A stretch of 64,000 nucleotides of DNA from Paraflavitalea sp. CAU 1676. GTDB lineage: Bacteria; Bacteroidota; Bacteroidia; Chitinophagales; Chitinophagaceae. The notes beneath the pieces are model-generated. The model was not told the origin of the DNA, did no database searches, and was given only the letters and a program-made list of their open reading frames with translations. The stretch's first letter is position 1. Each line of letters begins with the position of its first letter. Made by a program: the position numbers and the translations under genes. Below, piece by piece: positions 1 through 7,569 of this stretch. The DNA is taken from positions 305,688-369,687 of the forward strand of contig NZ_JARHUJ010000011.1 in NCBI RefSeq assembly GCF_029223285.1, read 5' to 3'.

Positions 1-100
1 GCTTGATGGTTAACTTGAATCCCTTTTCTTCTATGGTCACTTCACCGATGTTGGACTTGTTGATCATTTTGATCAACTCCTGAATTTGTTTAAAATCCAT
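1..100 (-). CDS. accB: Biotin carboxyl carrier protein of acetyl-CoA carboxylase, N-terminal fragment
   Basis: Only the first 33 codons are in the window; the gene runs off the left edge. The visible N-terminus begins MDFKQIQELIKMINKSNIGE and continues with an EEKGFKLTIK-like stretch, the typical opening of bacterial AccB before its flexible linker and C-terminal biotinyl domain, which lies outside. AccB carries biotin between the biotin carboxylase and carboxyltransferase of acetyl-CoA carboxylase, the first step of fatty acid synthesis. It lies downstream of efp on the same strand with about 190 bp between them, an order seen in many bacteria. The call rests on a short stretch, so it is good but not certain. 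Confidence 0.8.
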   Translation of the reverse strand, partial: MDFKQIQELIKMINKSNIGEVTIEEKGFKLTIK

Positions 101-288
101 CTGTTTAATTGTTTATGTTGACGGTTAGTTCGGGCAAAACAGGCGGCTAAGATAAGGATTACACTCTAAATATACCCAAAACCCCTTTTATAAAGCTAAT
201 ATCCAATGGAATAAAAAAATGGACAACAGAAAGGCTCCATTATCCATTCCAGTATTTTTTTATAAAATGCGAACAGCGATCATACACC

Positions 289-855
289 TTATTCTTTCAC
301 GCGCTCTACATACTCACCATTCTTGGTGTTGACACGGATCAGTTCACCTTCATTCACGAACAGGGGTACGTTTACGGTAGCACCGGTTTCAACAGTAGCT
401 GGTTTTAAGGTACGGGTAGCCGTATCACCTTTTACACCAGGCTCCGAATAAGTTACTTTCAACACGATCTTATCGGGCAGTTCCACACTCATGGGCTGCT
501 CGGTCTCGGTATTGATCAGCATGGACACTTCCTGACCATCTTTCAAAAATTGCGGAGCATCGATCAATTCTGCCCCCAGTGCAATTTGCTCAAAGGTTTC
601 GTTATCCATGAAGTTGTAACCACTGTCGTCTTTGTACAGGAACTGGTAATCTTTCCTTTCTACACGAACCGGGTGAATGTTATCGCCTGAGTTCCAGGTT
701 TTTTCAATACTTCGTTTATTGTCAACGCCTTTTAACTTAGCCCACACCTTAGCGGCGGCACGGGCAGTTTTGTTTTCCCCGAAATCAACGATGGAGTATA
801 AGCTGCCATCGAGCTTGATGATCATACCGCGGCTGATATCTGCAGTAGTTGCCAT
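289..855 (-). CDS. efp: Elongation factor P, with arginine at the tip of the modification loop
   Basis: The protein has 188 residues, the usual EF-P length, with the KOW-like N-terminal domain, central OB domain and C-terminal OB domain ending GELIRVNTKNGEYVERVKE. EF-P enters the ribosome beside the P site and relieves stalling at polyproline. In most bacteria the domain I loop reads PGKG with a modified lysine. Here the loop is GENKTARAAAKVWAKL (residues 26-41) and a gap-free alignment puts Arg32 at the tip (codon CGT, first base 762). That resembles the arginine-type EF-P that is rhamnosylated by EarP in some proteobacteria. No modification enzyme is visible in the window. The gene precedes accB on the same strand. 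Confidence 0.96.
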   Translation of the reverse strand: MATTADISRGMIIKLDGSLYSIVDFGENKTARAAAKVWAKLKGVDNKRSIEKTWNSGDNIHPVRVERKDYQFLYKDDSGYNFMDNETFEQIALGAELIDAPQFLKDGQEVSMLINTETEQPMSVELPDKIVLKVTYSEPGVKGDTATRTLKPATVETGATVNVPLFVNEGELIRVNTKNGEYVERVKE

Positions 856-1112
856 AAAGTAGCTGAAATTTTTTTATTACAAATGTTACCACCTCCGCTC
901 CTGTGGCGCTAAACCCGGGCAGCAGGGGCAGCAAAACTACGGCAAAATTGTCACCGCACAAAAGGTTAGTAAAAGTTCAAAATCAGCTCAAAGCAGGGAT
1001 TGGCGGTGCCGGGGAATTCCCTGAGCGGGCCCTTTACCGGAATGCCTACAGTAGAAGTTTGATCAATTGGCTGATCAGGAAGCAGAAACACCCAACCGGC
1101 TTACAGCGACGC
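856..1112. other. Intergenic region between efp and the M56 gene
   Basis: About 257 bp without a convincing gene. It must hold the efp promoter reading leftwards: on the minus strand a TAACATTTG stretch, one base off the TAnnTTTG form, lies about 30 bp before the efp start. The rest has no clear terminator or repeat. Confidence 0.4.
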
Positions 1113-3077
1113 TCAATGATTGGCCGCCAAAAACGCGGAAAGACCGCTTGGAGAGGGTAGGAATTTCGCTGTAAAGGTCTTTTTCTCCAAAACCTCGGGG
1201 GCGCTCAGAAAATTCTTTCTCCGGGAAATCGTCATTTCTACTGGCCCTGGGTTGATTGGCTTTATAAGTGCTACTGCTCCTTTCACCGATACAGCGCCCT
1301 GGCTGACAGTTACCCAAAGCTCGTTGTCGGGAATGCCCTTTATGTTAATGGGGAGTTGATTCTCAACGCCAATAAAAAGTATATTATTTTTTAATGCTGC
1401 TTCCTGCAGCTGTTTTGTTTCTTCTTCCGTAAACATGGCCCCCCTCACAGGCGCTGGGGCGGCAGTGATGAGTTCACCGGCCGCTTTAGTAGTAATCCGG
1501 ATCACCCCTTTTTGCCCCTTCGGACCGTAAATGGCTTCAGCACCCGGACCTTTGATCACGTCAATCGATTTGATCGCCTCCGGTTTCAGATCCAGGGTGC
1601 GGTACTCAACAGTGTCATAGACTTTACCGTCCACGACGATAATTCCTTCAAAATTGCTGAGGCCTTCATTTCTTTCCACTCCCCTGATCCTGATCACGGG
1701 CCTGCCAGTGTCTGCAACTTTTGATTCCTGCACTGGTCGCAGGATGATAGCTCTTTTGGGTAAAGAGGAATCTTTTACCTTTTTGCTGGTCACCAGAATT
1801 ACCCCATATCGTGCCCTTTCGCCGTACAAAGCAACAGCCGCCTGGTCCTTTAATATTGAAACACTCTCAATATCATTGGGGTCCATGGTATGGAGGACGC
1901 TGCCTTCTTCTCTAAATACAACACCGTCTACGATGACCATTGGATCCCTGCCTTTCATAGACCGGTGAGGATCGGCTGGGCCCTCGAGGCTGGCATCGAT
2001 AACATACCTGGTCGAATCGAAACGGGGAACCCTGAGGAGGAGCCTCGATGAATCGATCCGCTGCAGCTTGATACCGATTACAGCAGGCACCGTATCGGCA
2101 GTTGGAGATTCAATCATTTTCTCTACGGCCGGATACAGGGCAACATTGGCACCCAGCGGCAGTGGCGCCTCATCCAACAGGCCGGGCTCTATTGCAGTTG
2201 AAAGATCATTCGTCACAGCCGCATTCCTAAAAGCCAGCAAGAGCACTGTAACCAGGGGCAGTATGAACAGGAATTTTATCAAATGTACTTTTGCACTACG
2301 CATTTTGTTCATCATGGCTATCCTCTTTTTAAGCGATGAGAAATTAAATTGACTGGCGATCGCAAATGCAGGAACACCTACTACTTTCAATAACAGGTAC
2401 TGATATTGCCGGCGATCGAGCCCTGCCTGCAGGACATGATGGTCGGCAATAAACTCCAGGTTCTGCCGGATGGCATGGCGGATGAGCCAGGCAAAGGGAT
2501 TATACCAATTAAGAAGGCATAATATTTCACACCACAGCATATCGGCGGTATGGCGTTGCTTTACATGAATGAACTCATGCCGGATGATCTCTTTTAACTC
2601 CACTTCACTATGTTGCTTTTGATTGATGAAGATGGAGCGACCGAAAGAGAATGGTATGATCGCTTTGTTGACCTGGTAGATCTTTACTGTGTTGTCGGAA
2701 ATGAGTTCGGACGACCGCTGAATTTTCTTCAGCGAAAGGTATTGTACCAGCAACCTGATCAACATGATCAACATTCCTGCAATAAAGAAGTATAATAACA
2801 GCATCCACCCATCCGGCGCGGATGACTGGCTAGCCGCGGTTCCATAATTGCCTACTACCGGGATAAGCTGCACCACCGGATACTTTACCCAGGCCTCCTG
2901 CTCCAGTAATGGATTAATATTGACAAAAGGAATGAAGAAGGAAATCAGGGAATAGCCCAGTAGGTACCATCGGTTCCAGTTGTGAAAAGTAAGCCGCCGC
3001 AACACCAATGCATAGAATAGATAAACGACGGCGAGACTGATCGACAACTTTAGCAAATACTGGGCTATATACGGCAT
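1113..3077 (-). CDS. M56 (BlaR1-type) membrane metallopeptidase with two TonB-plug-like repeats
   Basis: A 654-residue protein. Residues 1 to about 300 form the BlaR1/MecR1-like M56 core: membrane helices near 7-27, 35-55 and 90-112, the zinc motif HEFIH at 167-171, and a downstream ENLEFIAD-type glutamate region (here NLEFIADHHVL). A further helix (FLFILPLVTVLLLAF) leads to a periplasmic part. That part has two segments (about 375-430 and 475-530) that each read VDG...PNDI/PEAI..I.V.K...A..YG....GVI.ITTK, the pattern of the plug domain of SusC-type TonB receptors. M56 proteases of this kind usually cleave a BlaI-type repressor when a signal arrives. It is the last gene of blaI-M56-M56, 28 bp after its paralogue. 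The signal and the role of the plug-like repeats are unknown. Confidence 0.88.
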   Translation of the reverse strand: MPYIAQYLLKLSISLAVVYLFYALVLRRLTFHNWNRWYLLGYSLISFFIPFVNINPLLEQEAWVKYPVVQLIPVVGNYGTAASQSSAPDGWMLLLYFFIAGMLIMLIRLLVQYLSLKKIQRSSELISDNTVKIYQVNKAIIPFSFGRSIFINQKQHSEVELKEIIRHEFIHVKQRHTADMLWCEILCLLNWYNPFAWLIRHAIRQNLEFIADHHVLQAGLDRRQYQYLLLKVVGVPAFAIASQFNFSSLKKRIAMMNKMRSAKVHLIKFLFILPLVTVLLLAFRNAAVTNDLSTAIEPGLLDEAPLPLGANVALYPAVEKMIESPTADTVPAVIGIKLQRIDSSRLLLRVPRFDSTRYVIDASLEGPADPHRSMKGRDPMVIVDGVVFREEGSVLHTMDPNDIESVSILKDQAAVALYGERARYGVILVTSKKVKDSSLPKRAIILRPVQESKVADTGRPVIRIRGVERNEGLSNFEGIIVVDGKVYDTVEYRTLDLKPEAIKSIDVIKGPGAEAIYGPKGQKGVIRITTKAAGELITAAPAPVRGAMFTEEETKQLQEAALKNNILFIGVENQLPINIKGIPDNELWVTVSQGAVSVKGAVALIKPINPGPVEMTISRRKNFLSAPEVLEKKTFTAKFLPSPSGLSAFLAANH

Positions 3078-3105
3078 AACAAGGTGCTTAAATGATATAC
3101 GAATA

Positions 3106-4866
3106 TTAATTGGTCAATGATACCCGTCCGTTGTGGATCATGATATGAAATTTATCAGGATTGCCTTTGTATAGGTAGATTGACAATTTCTTAAACGAAT
3201 CGGCCGTGAACTTGCTCAACTTGCCGTCGTAAGAGATTGATCCCACGACCGAGGTAAGTACACCGTTATCGAAATTCACATTCTTGAATCTTAAAGTATA
3301 CCCCCTGCCGGCCAGCTCGCGGGCGATACGGTCCAGATCATCCGAAGTCATGCTGTTGGTCAACTCAAGCAATGGTTGCTCTTCGAGAGGCACTTTATCG
3401 GCTTCCATCCCGGCAGATGCTGCGGGAGCTATTGCGATCAGATCGCCGCTCATCACAGTTCTCCGAACCGGTGTTTCCTGTACCTGGGCATGGGCATTGC
3501 CCTTGCCAACAACCGTTCCGCCCGACACATTGACTTCAGAGGCATACACCATCCGCACTTCATCCGCCGCGATCGAAATATCGTTGTCAGGTGTAGCCAC
3601 GGCAACCACATTTTTGACTTTTACCGGTGGTGCAGGAGGCTGGGCAGGCTGCGAAGGCTGTGGCGCTTCTACAGGCACAGGAGGCGCAGGAGGCGTTGCT
3701 GGCTGTGCTGGCTGCTGGCCTTTTACCGGAGCAGGAGGAGCGGGTGGTGCGGCCAATTTGGAGGGCCTGGGAGCAAGCGGCGGAGCCGGAGGTTCCAGGT
3801 CGCCGTATGCCTTTTCGAAAGCGGCTTTTTCATCTGCCTTTGTCAGGTCGAAGGATTTGACCGTTCCATCTCTGAGGGTGACTTTTGCTTTGTCACCCTT
3901 CTCGGTAATCATGATCTGCTTTATATTCCTTTTCTTGAATTCCGCGTCTATGTCGATCGTTTTCACCGGTACCGTATCTGTTATATTTGATACGGTTACG
4001 GAGGTGTTGGTGATCGTTACCTTCCGGAAGGCCAGCAACACTACCACAAGCAGTGGTAGTATAAACAGGAACCTCATGAGGTGCGCATTGGCACTTTTGT
4101 TCTTGTTCATCATGACAATTCTTTTTTTGAGTGAGGAAAAATTGAAATTAGAGGTGAAGCTGAACGGGGCAACACCGGTTACCTTCAACAAAAGGTATTG
4201 GTACTGCTTTCGGTCGAGACCGCTTTGCAACACCTGGTGATCGGCTATGTATTCCAGGTTTTGCCGGATGGCTTTCCGGATAAGCCAGGCAAAAGGATTG
4301 TACCAATTGGTAATACATAACAGTTCGCTCCACCAGAGATCGAGTGAATGACGTTGTTTTATGTGAATGAATTCATGTCTGATGATTTCCCTGAGCTCAT
4401 GGTCCTGATGGAGATGGCGATTAACGTAGATAGCATTTCCCGTAGAGAAAGGGATGATCTTTTTTTCAACATGGAACAATTTTACGTCGCCATCAGACAA
4501 TAGTACAGCCGACGAAAGTAGCCGCCGCAGCGACCAGTATTGTACCAGCATTCGAATCAGCATCAGGACAGTGCCTGCCGCTACCAGTAAGGATACAACC
4601 GCCCAAACGATTTCCTTTCTTTCAACCGGCAGATATGCCTTGCCGGCATTGGTGAGCGATGGTATATAGTTAACAACGGTAGCATCGATCCAACCCCGCC
4701 TTTGTAACAAACTGCCTACATCAACCATAGGTATCAGGAAACATACCGCAGAGTATAGTAATAAATACCACCGGTTCCAGTTATGAAATGTAAGCCTGCG
4801 CAGCAGCAACCAGTAAAACAGGTATACTACTGTCAAGGCAATGGATAGTTTGAGGATATACTGCAT
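3106..4866 (-). CDS. M56 (BlaR1-type) membrane metallopeptidase with proline-rich periplasmic linker
   Basis: A 586-residue paralogue of the next gene; the first 300 residues match closely (LKLSIALTVVYLFYWLLLRR, HEFIH at 164-168, NLEYIADHQVL, and the ...MNKNKSANAHLMRFLFILPLL helix). The periplasmic part differs: about 60 residues around 360-420 are almost only Pro, Ala, Val and Gln in repeated APPAPP-type blocks, then comes a small C-terminal domain without a family I recognise. Known family role: an integral-membrane zinc protease that inactivates a BlaI/MecI repressor. It starts 6 bp after the blaI-like gene, so it is almost surely co-transcribed and probably the main antirepressor. No beta-lactamase or other obvious target gene is in the window, so a penicillin response should not be assumed. 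Confidence 0.9.
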   Translation of the reverse strand: MQYILKLSIALTVVYLFYWLLLRRLTFHNWNRWYLLLYSAVCFLIPMVDVGSLLQRRGWIDATVVNYIPSLTNAGKAYLPVERKEIVWAVVSLLVAAGTVLMLIRMLVQYWSLRRLLSSAVLLSDGDVKLFHVEKKIIPFSTGNAIYVNRHLHQDHELREIIRHEFIHIKQRHSLDLWWSELLCITNWYNPFAWLIRKAIRQNLEYIADHQVLQSGLDRKQYQYLLLKVTGVAPFSFTSNFNFSSLKKRIVMMNKNKSANAHLMRFLFILPLLVVVLLAFRKVTITNTSVTVSNITDTVPVKTIDIDAEFKKRNIKQIMITEKGDKAKVTLRDGTVKSFDLTKADEKAAFEKAYGDLEPPAPPLAPRPSKLAAPPAPPAPVKGQQPAQPATPPAPPVPVEAPQPSQPAQPPAPPVKVKNVVAVATPDNDISIAADEVRMVYASEVNVSGGTVVGKGNAHAQVQETPVRRTVMSGDLIAIAPAASAGMEADKVPLEEQPLLELTNSMTSDDLDRIARELAGRGYTLRFKNVNFDNGVLTSVVGSISYDGKLSKFTADSFKKLSIYLYKGNPDKFHIMIHNGRVSLTN

Positions 4867-4872
4867 ACGTTT

Positions 4873-5232
4873 TTACTTCTTTCCTTCAATCATATCGATG
4901 ATCTCCTGTAATTCTTCGGGGCTCAGTTTCTTTTGCTCCACGAAGAAGTTCACCAGCTCTTTATAGCTGTTATCGAAGTAATTCTTGACTACGCCGTTCA
5001 TAAAGGTTTTTTTATATTCCTCCTCGGTCATAGCCGGTGTATACAAATAGGCATTCCCTACCAGCTTACTGCGCAGCATACCCTTTCTTTCCAGGTTCTT
5101 AATGGTAGACGCAAGGGTGGTATAAGGAGGCCTGGGTTCGTCCATCAATTCCAGAAATACCTTTACGTTACCCTCTCCGGCCTTCCACACTGCCATCATC
5201 GCGTCCTCTTCCTGGGGTGTTAATTTCTCCAT
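4873..5232 (-). CDS. BlaI/MecI-family transcriptional repressor
   Basis: A 119-residue protein opening MEKLTPQEEDAMMAVWKAGE, with the winged-helix of the BlaI/MecI/CopY family (PPYTTLASTIKNLERKGML as recognition helix and wing start) and a C-terminal dimerisation helix ending LQEIIDMIEGKK. Length is normal for the family. Such repressors bind TACA/TGTA-like dyads as dimers and are cleaved by the partner M56 protease. Two dyads of form TACGA-N5-TCGTA sit just upstream of its start and overlap a TTG-N20-TAGGTTTA promoter, so self-repression is very likely. First gene of a three-gene minus-strand operon with the two M56 genes. Confidence 0.94.
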   Translation of the reverse strand: MEKLTPQEEDAMMAVWKAGEGNVKVFLELMDEPRPPYTTLASTIKNLERKGMLRSKLVGNAYLYTPAMTEEEYKKTFMNGVVKNYFDNSYKELVNFFVEQKKLSPEELQEIIDMIEGKK

Positions 5233-5235
5233 CTG

Positions 5236-5250
5236 TACGATATTTTCGTA
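5236..5250. promoter_or_regulatory. Operator dyad 1 for the BlaI-type repressor
   Basis: The sequence is TACGA-TATTT-TCGTA, perfect 5-bp arms around a 5-bp centre, 4 bp upstream of the blaI start codon. It covers the region just downstream of the predicted -7 element. Assignment to the BlaI-type repressor is inferred from position and from the dyad form known for BlaI/MecI sites. Confidence 0.75.
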
Positions 5251-5279
5251 AACCTACGACAATATCGTAGACCTTCCAA
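5249..5279 (-). promoter_or_regulatory. Promoter of the blaI-M56-M56 operon
   Basis: On the minus strand a TTG (5277-5279) is followed after exactly 20 bp by TAGGTTTA (5249-5256), one base off the Bacteroidota TAnnTTTG element. Dyad 2 fills the spacer and dyad 1 the start region, so a bound repressor would block polymerase. Confidence 0.6.
5254..5270. promoter_or_regulatory. Operator dyad 2 for the BlaI-type repressor
   Basis: CTACGA-CAATA-TCGTAG: perfect 6-bp arms, the same core as dyad 1, centre 19 bp away (about two helical turns), which suits side-by-side binding of two dimers. It lies between the predicted -33 and -7 elements of the blaI promoter. Confidence 0.75.
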
Positions 5280-5340
5280 TTATTTTCTCCCTCATTTTGT
5301 TAAAAGAGACTTCTCATTATACAGTAAGATGGTTTACAGT

Positions 5341-5348
5341 TACTTTTG
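5341..5348 (+). promoter_or_regulatory. TAnnTTTG -7 element for the thioredoxin-fold gene
   Basis: TACTTTTG, an exact match to TAnnTTTG, 33 bp before the ATG at 5382. I see no good TTG 20 bp upstream, so confidence is moderate. Confidence 0.5.
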
Positions 5349-5381
5349 GGGCCACAAACCTCATTCAAAATTTCGACCGCG

Positions 5382-5870
5382 ATGAAGAAATGGATACTGA
5401 CAACAGCCACTTTATTGTTTGTCTTACTTGCTGTGGCACAAACGGATACAACCTATCCCTACAAGCGTTTCCCGACCGTACCGCCTTTCACTTTGTTACA
5501 GGCCGATAGCACAAATTTTACCAAAGACCAGTTGAAGAAAGGACCCGTGCTGGTGATGTTCTTTAGTCCGGGTTGCGATCATTGCCAGCATCAGATGGAA
5601 GACATGATGAAAAGCATTGATAAGTTCAAGCATGCCCAACTGGTATTGGCCACCTATCAGAAATTTGAAGAAATGGTGGAGTTTATCAATTATTTCGAAC
5701 TGAGTAAGCATCCTAATATCAAAGTGGGCCGGGATGAAAAGTTTTTCCTGCCCCCCTTTTATCATATCCAAAGCCTGCCTTACCTCGCAGCATACGACAA
5801 GAAAGGCGACCTGGTGAATACCTGGCAGGGAAATGTGGCGGTAGAGACTTTGCTCAAAGCCCTCCAGTAA
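5382..5870 (+). CDS. Secreted thioredoxin-fold protein with CDHC motif
   Basis: I take the start at ATG 5382 (MKKWILTTATLLFVLLAVAQ), which gives a clear signal peptide; the open frame further upstream has no ATG. The mature protein, about 140 residues, has a thioredoxin-like core: GPVLVMFFSPGCDHCQHQMEDM with a CxxC active site, and SLPYLAAYDKKGDLV resembling the cis-proline loop. Such proteins work in the periplasm as thiol-disulfide reductants or in cytochrome/redox folding (TlpA/ResA-like). The partner is unknown. It is divergent from the blaI operon with a 149-bp shared upstream region. Confidence 0.85.
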   Translation: MKKWILTTATLLFVLLAVAQTDTTYPYKRFPTVPPFTLLQADSTNFTKDQLKKGPVLVMFFSPGCDHCQHQMEDMMKSIDKFKHAQLVLATYQKFEEMVEFINYFELSKHPNIKVGRDEKFFLPPFYHIQSLPYLAAYDKKGDLVNTWQGNVAVETLLKALQ

Positions 5871-5883
5871 TTCCGGATTTAGA

Positions 5884-5914
5884 TTGCATCTTGTGTTTTC
5901 ATGGCCTACCTTTG
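5884..5914 (+). promoter_or_regulatory. Promoter of mdh
   Basis: TTG (5884-5886), 20 bp spacer, then TACCTTTG (5907-5914): an exact TAnnTTTG element with the spacing expected in Bacteroidota. It predicts a leader of about 70 nt, which contains a small TCCGT/ACGGA hairpin. Confidence 0.7.
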
Positions 5915-5986
5915 CCCCGCCTGCCGGATCCGTCTGAAACGGACAGACAGGATTTACACATTGATCAACTCTAAAATTGTTTTCTG

Positions 5987-6916
5987 ATGAAAGTAACCGT
6001 TGTGGGTGCAGGCGCCGTGGGTGCTACCTGTGCCGATAATATTGCCCGTAAAGAACTTGCTACAGAACTGGTTTTACTCGACATTAAAGAAGGATTCGCT
6101 GAAGGCAAGGCCCAGGACATGATGCAGACCGCTACGCTGCTGGGCTTCGATACCCGGATCACCGGAAGCACCAATGACTACTCTAAAACTGCAGGATCTG
6201 ATGTTGTAGTGATTACCTCAGGCTTGCCCCGCAAACCTGGTATGACCCGCGAAGAGCTGATCGGTACCAACGCTGGCATCGTAAAAGGTGTGTGCGAAAA
6301 CATCCTCAAATATTCTCCCGATGCGATCATCATCGTGATCAGCAACCCAATGGATACCATGACCTACCTGGCGCTCACTGCTACAGGACTTCCCAAGAAC
6401 CGCATCATCGGTATGGGTGGTACTTTGGACAGCGCCCGTTTCAAATATCAACTGAGCCAGCACCTCGGCTGCAGCCCGGCTGATCTGAATGCAGTGGTAA
6501 TTGGCGGTCACGGTGATACAACCATGATCCCCCTGATCCGCTTTGCTACCTGGAACAGCGTTCCGGTAACCAAGTTCCTGAGCGAAGAACAACAAAAACA
6601 AATTATCGCTGATACCATGGTAGGTGGCGCCACCCTCACCAAGCTGATCGGTACTTCTGCCTGGTATGCACCCGGTGCTGCCGGAGCAGCCCTGGTTGAA
6701 AGCATCGTTCGGGATGAGAAGAAATTGTTCACCTGCTGCGTATCGCTCAATGGCGAATACGGACAGAAAGACATCGCCCTGGGTGTACCGGTGACCATTG
6801 GCCGTAGTGGCTGGGAGAAGATCCTGGACTTCGGTTTGAATGCAGACGAGCAGGCTCTGTTCAACAAGAGCGCTGATGCCGTACGCAATATGAACGACGT
6901 TCTGAAGACTTTATAA
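5987..6916 (+). CDS. mdh: Malate dehydrogenase
   Basis: The 309-residue protein belongs to the LDH/MDH family, MDH type 3 (LDH-like). The Rossmann start MKVTVVGAGAVGATCADNIA carries GxGxxG, and LVLLDIKEG gives the acidic residue that prefers NAD. The substrate loop GLPRKPGMTREEL holds both arginines of malate dehydrogenases, and VIGGHGDTTMIPL holds the catalytic histidine. It interconverts malate and oxaloacetate with NAD in the TCA cycle, in the cytosol. It appears to be transcribed alone: own promoter upstream, strong bidirectional terminator downstream, opposite strand beyond. Confidence 0.97.
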   Translation: MKVTVVGAGAVGATCADNIARKELATELVLLDIKEGFAEGKAQDMMQTATLLGFDTRITGSTNDYSKTAGSDVVVITSGLPRKPGMTREELIGTNAGIVKGVCENILKYSPDAIIIVISNPMDTMTYLALTATGLPKNRIIGMGGTLDSARFKYQLSQHLGCSPADLNAVVIGGHGDTTMIPLIRFATWNSVPVTKFLSEEQQKQIIADTMVGGATLTKLIGTSAWYAPGAAGAALVESIVRDEKKLFTCCVSLNGEYGQKDIALGVPVTIGRSGWEKILDFGLNADEQALFNKSADAVRNMNDVLKTL

Positions 6917-6942
6917 GCTTTAAGCTATAAACAACGATAGAG

Positions 6943-6967
6943 AAAAGGGCGCCAATGGCGCCCTTTT
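6943..6967. terminator. Bidirectional terminator between mdh and the DUF4870 gene
   Basis: Twelve-base arms AAAAGGGCGCCA / TGGCGCCCTTTT around a single central base, with A and T runs on both flanks. It serves the two convergent genes. Confidence 0.9.
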
Positions 6968-6975
6968 TCGTATGA

Positions 6976-7350
6976 TTATTTGATGAGGCGGATACAGAAG
7001 GGATAGCGATACAGCTTGTTCTCACTGGCCCGTATAGTGGCTATAATGATCAACACAATGGCTGCGATACCAATTGCCCAGATGAGGAAAATGCCTATCA
7101 ACACAATGATAAGAATGGCGCTTATGATGAAATAGATCACCAGAGATATCTGGAAGTTCAGCGATTCTTTCGCATGCTCTGTCACGAATTTGGAATCACC
7201 CTTCTTTACCAGGTAAATGATCAGGGGTGCCCAAAAGCCGACAACCAGACAAAGAACGTGGCTTAGGATGGCCATAGTACGCTCATCGGACGTAGGTGTG
7301 TATAAGGGTTGCTCTTCGCTACCCAGGATTGAATTGGTTTGCTGATTCAT
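6976..7350 (-). CDS. DUF4870 small membrane protein
   Basis: A 124-residue protein with a polar N-terminus (MNQQTNSILGSEEQPLYTPT), then DERTMAILSHVLCLVVGFWAPLIIYLVKKGDSKFVTEHAKESLNFQ, the signature of DUF4870 (Tic20-like) proteins, followed by two closely spaced hydrophobic segments rich in Ile and Val. It is predicted to sit in the inner membrane with about three helices. Its function is not established. It stands alone, convergent to mdh. Confidence 0.88.
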   Translation of the reverse strand: MNQQTNSILGSEEQPLYTPTSDERTMAILSHVLCLVVGFWAPLIIYLVKKGDSKFVTEHAKESLNFQISLVIYFIISAILIIVLIGIFLIWAIGIAAIVLIIIATIRASENKLYRYPFCIRLIK

Positions 7351-7520
7351 GTTATGTTTGTTTAAGATTCTTATACTTAATAAGTCTCCACAACCACCAT
7401 TTTATTACACCACCATTTCCACCTTAAGTTACTGAATATCCCCGCCAGTTCCATAAAAAATAAATGAACCATCGTTCTGTTTTACAAAGAAGTTGCAATT
7501 TTTCGTGTCGCTCAAACAAT

Positions 7521-7553
7521 ATAAGGGCAGCCCCCTCCGGATACTGCCCTTAT
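7521..7553 (-). terminator. Likely terminator of the DUF11 protein gene
   Basis: Ten-base perfect arms ATAAGGGCAG / CTGCCCTTAT with a 13-nt loop, 17 bp beyond the stop codon of the minus-strand gene. The following T tract is weak. The stretch 7351-7569 holds nothing else that I can recognise. Confidence 0.6.
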
Positions 7554-7569
7554 TATCAGCTTCAACCAA

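Noticed and set aside
903..1160. 85-residue open frame on the plus strand
   Set aside because: Overlaps the end of the M56 gene antisense; basic, repeat-free and without a plausible start signal.
3284..4240. 318-residue open frame on the plus strand
   Set aside because: It is antisense to the proline-rich M56 gene, with an amino acid mix set by the repeats on the other strand.
4873..5232. Beta-lactam resistance as the task of the blaI-M56 operon
   Set aside because: No beta-lactamase or penicillin-binding protein gene is nearby, and the M56 proteins lack a penicillin-binding sensor domain.
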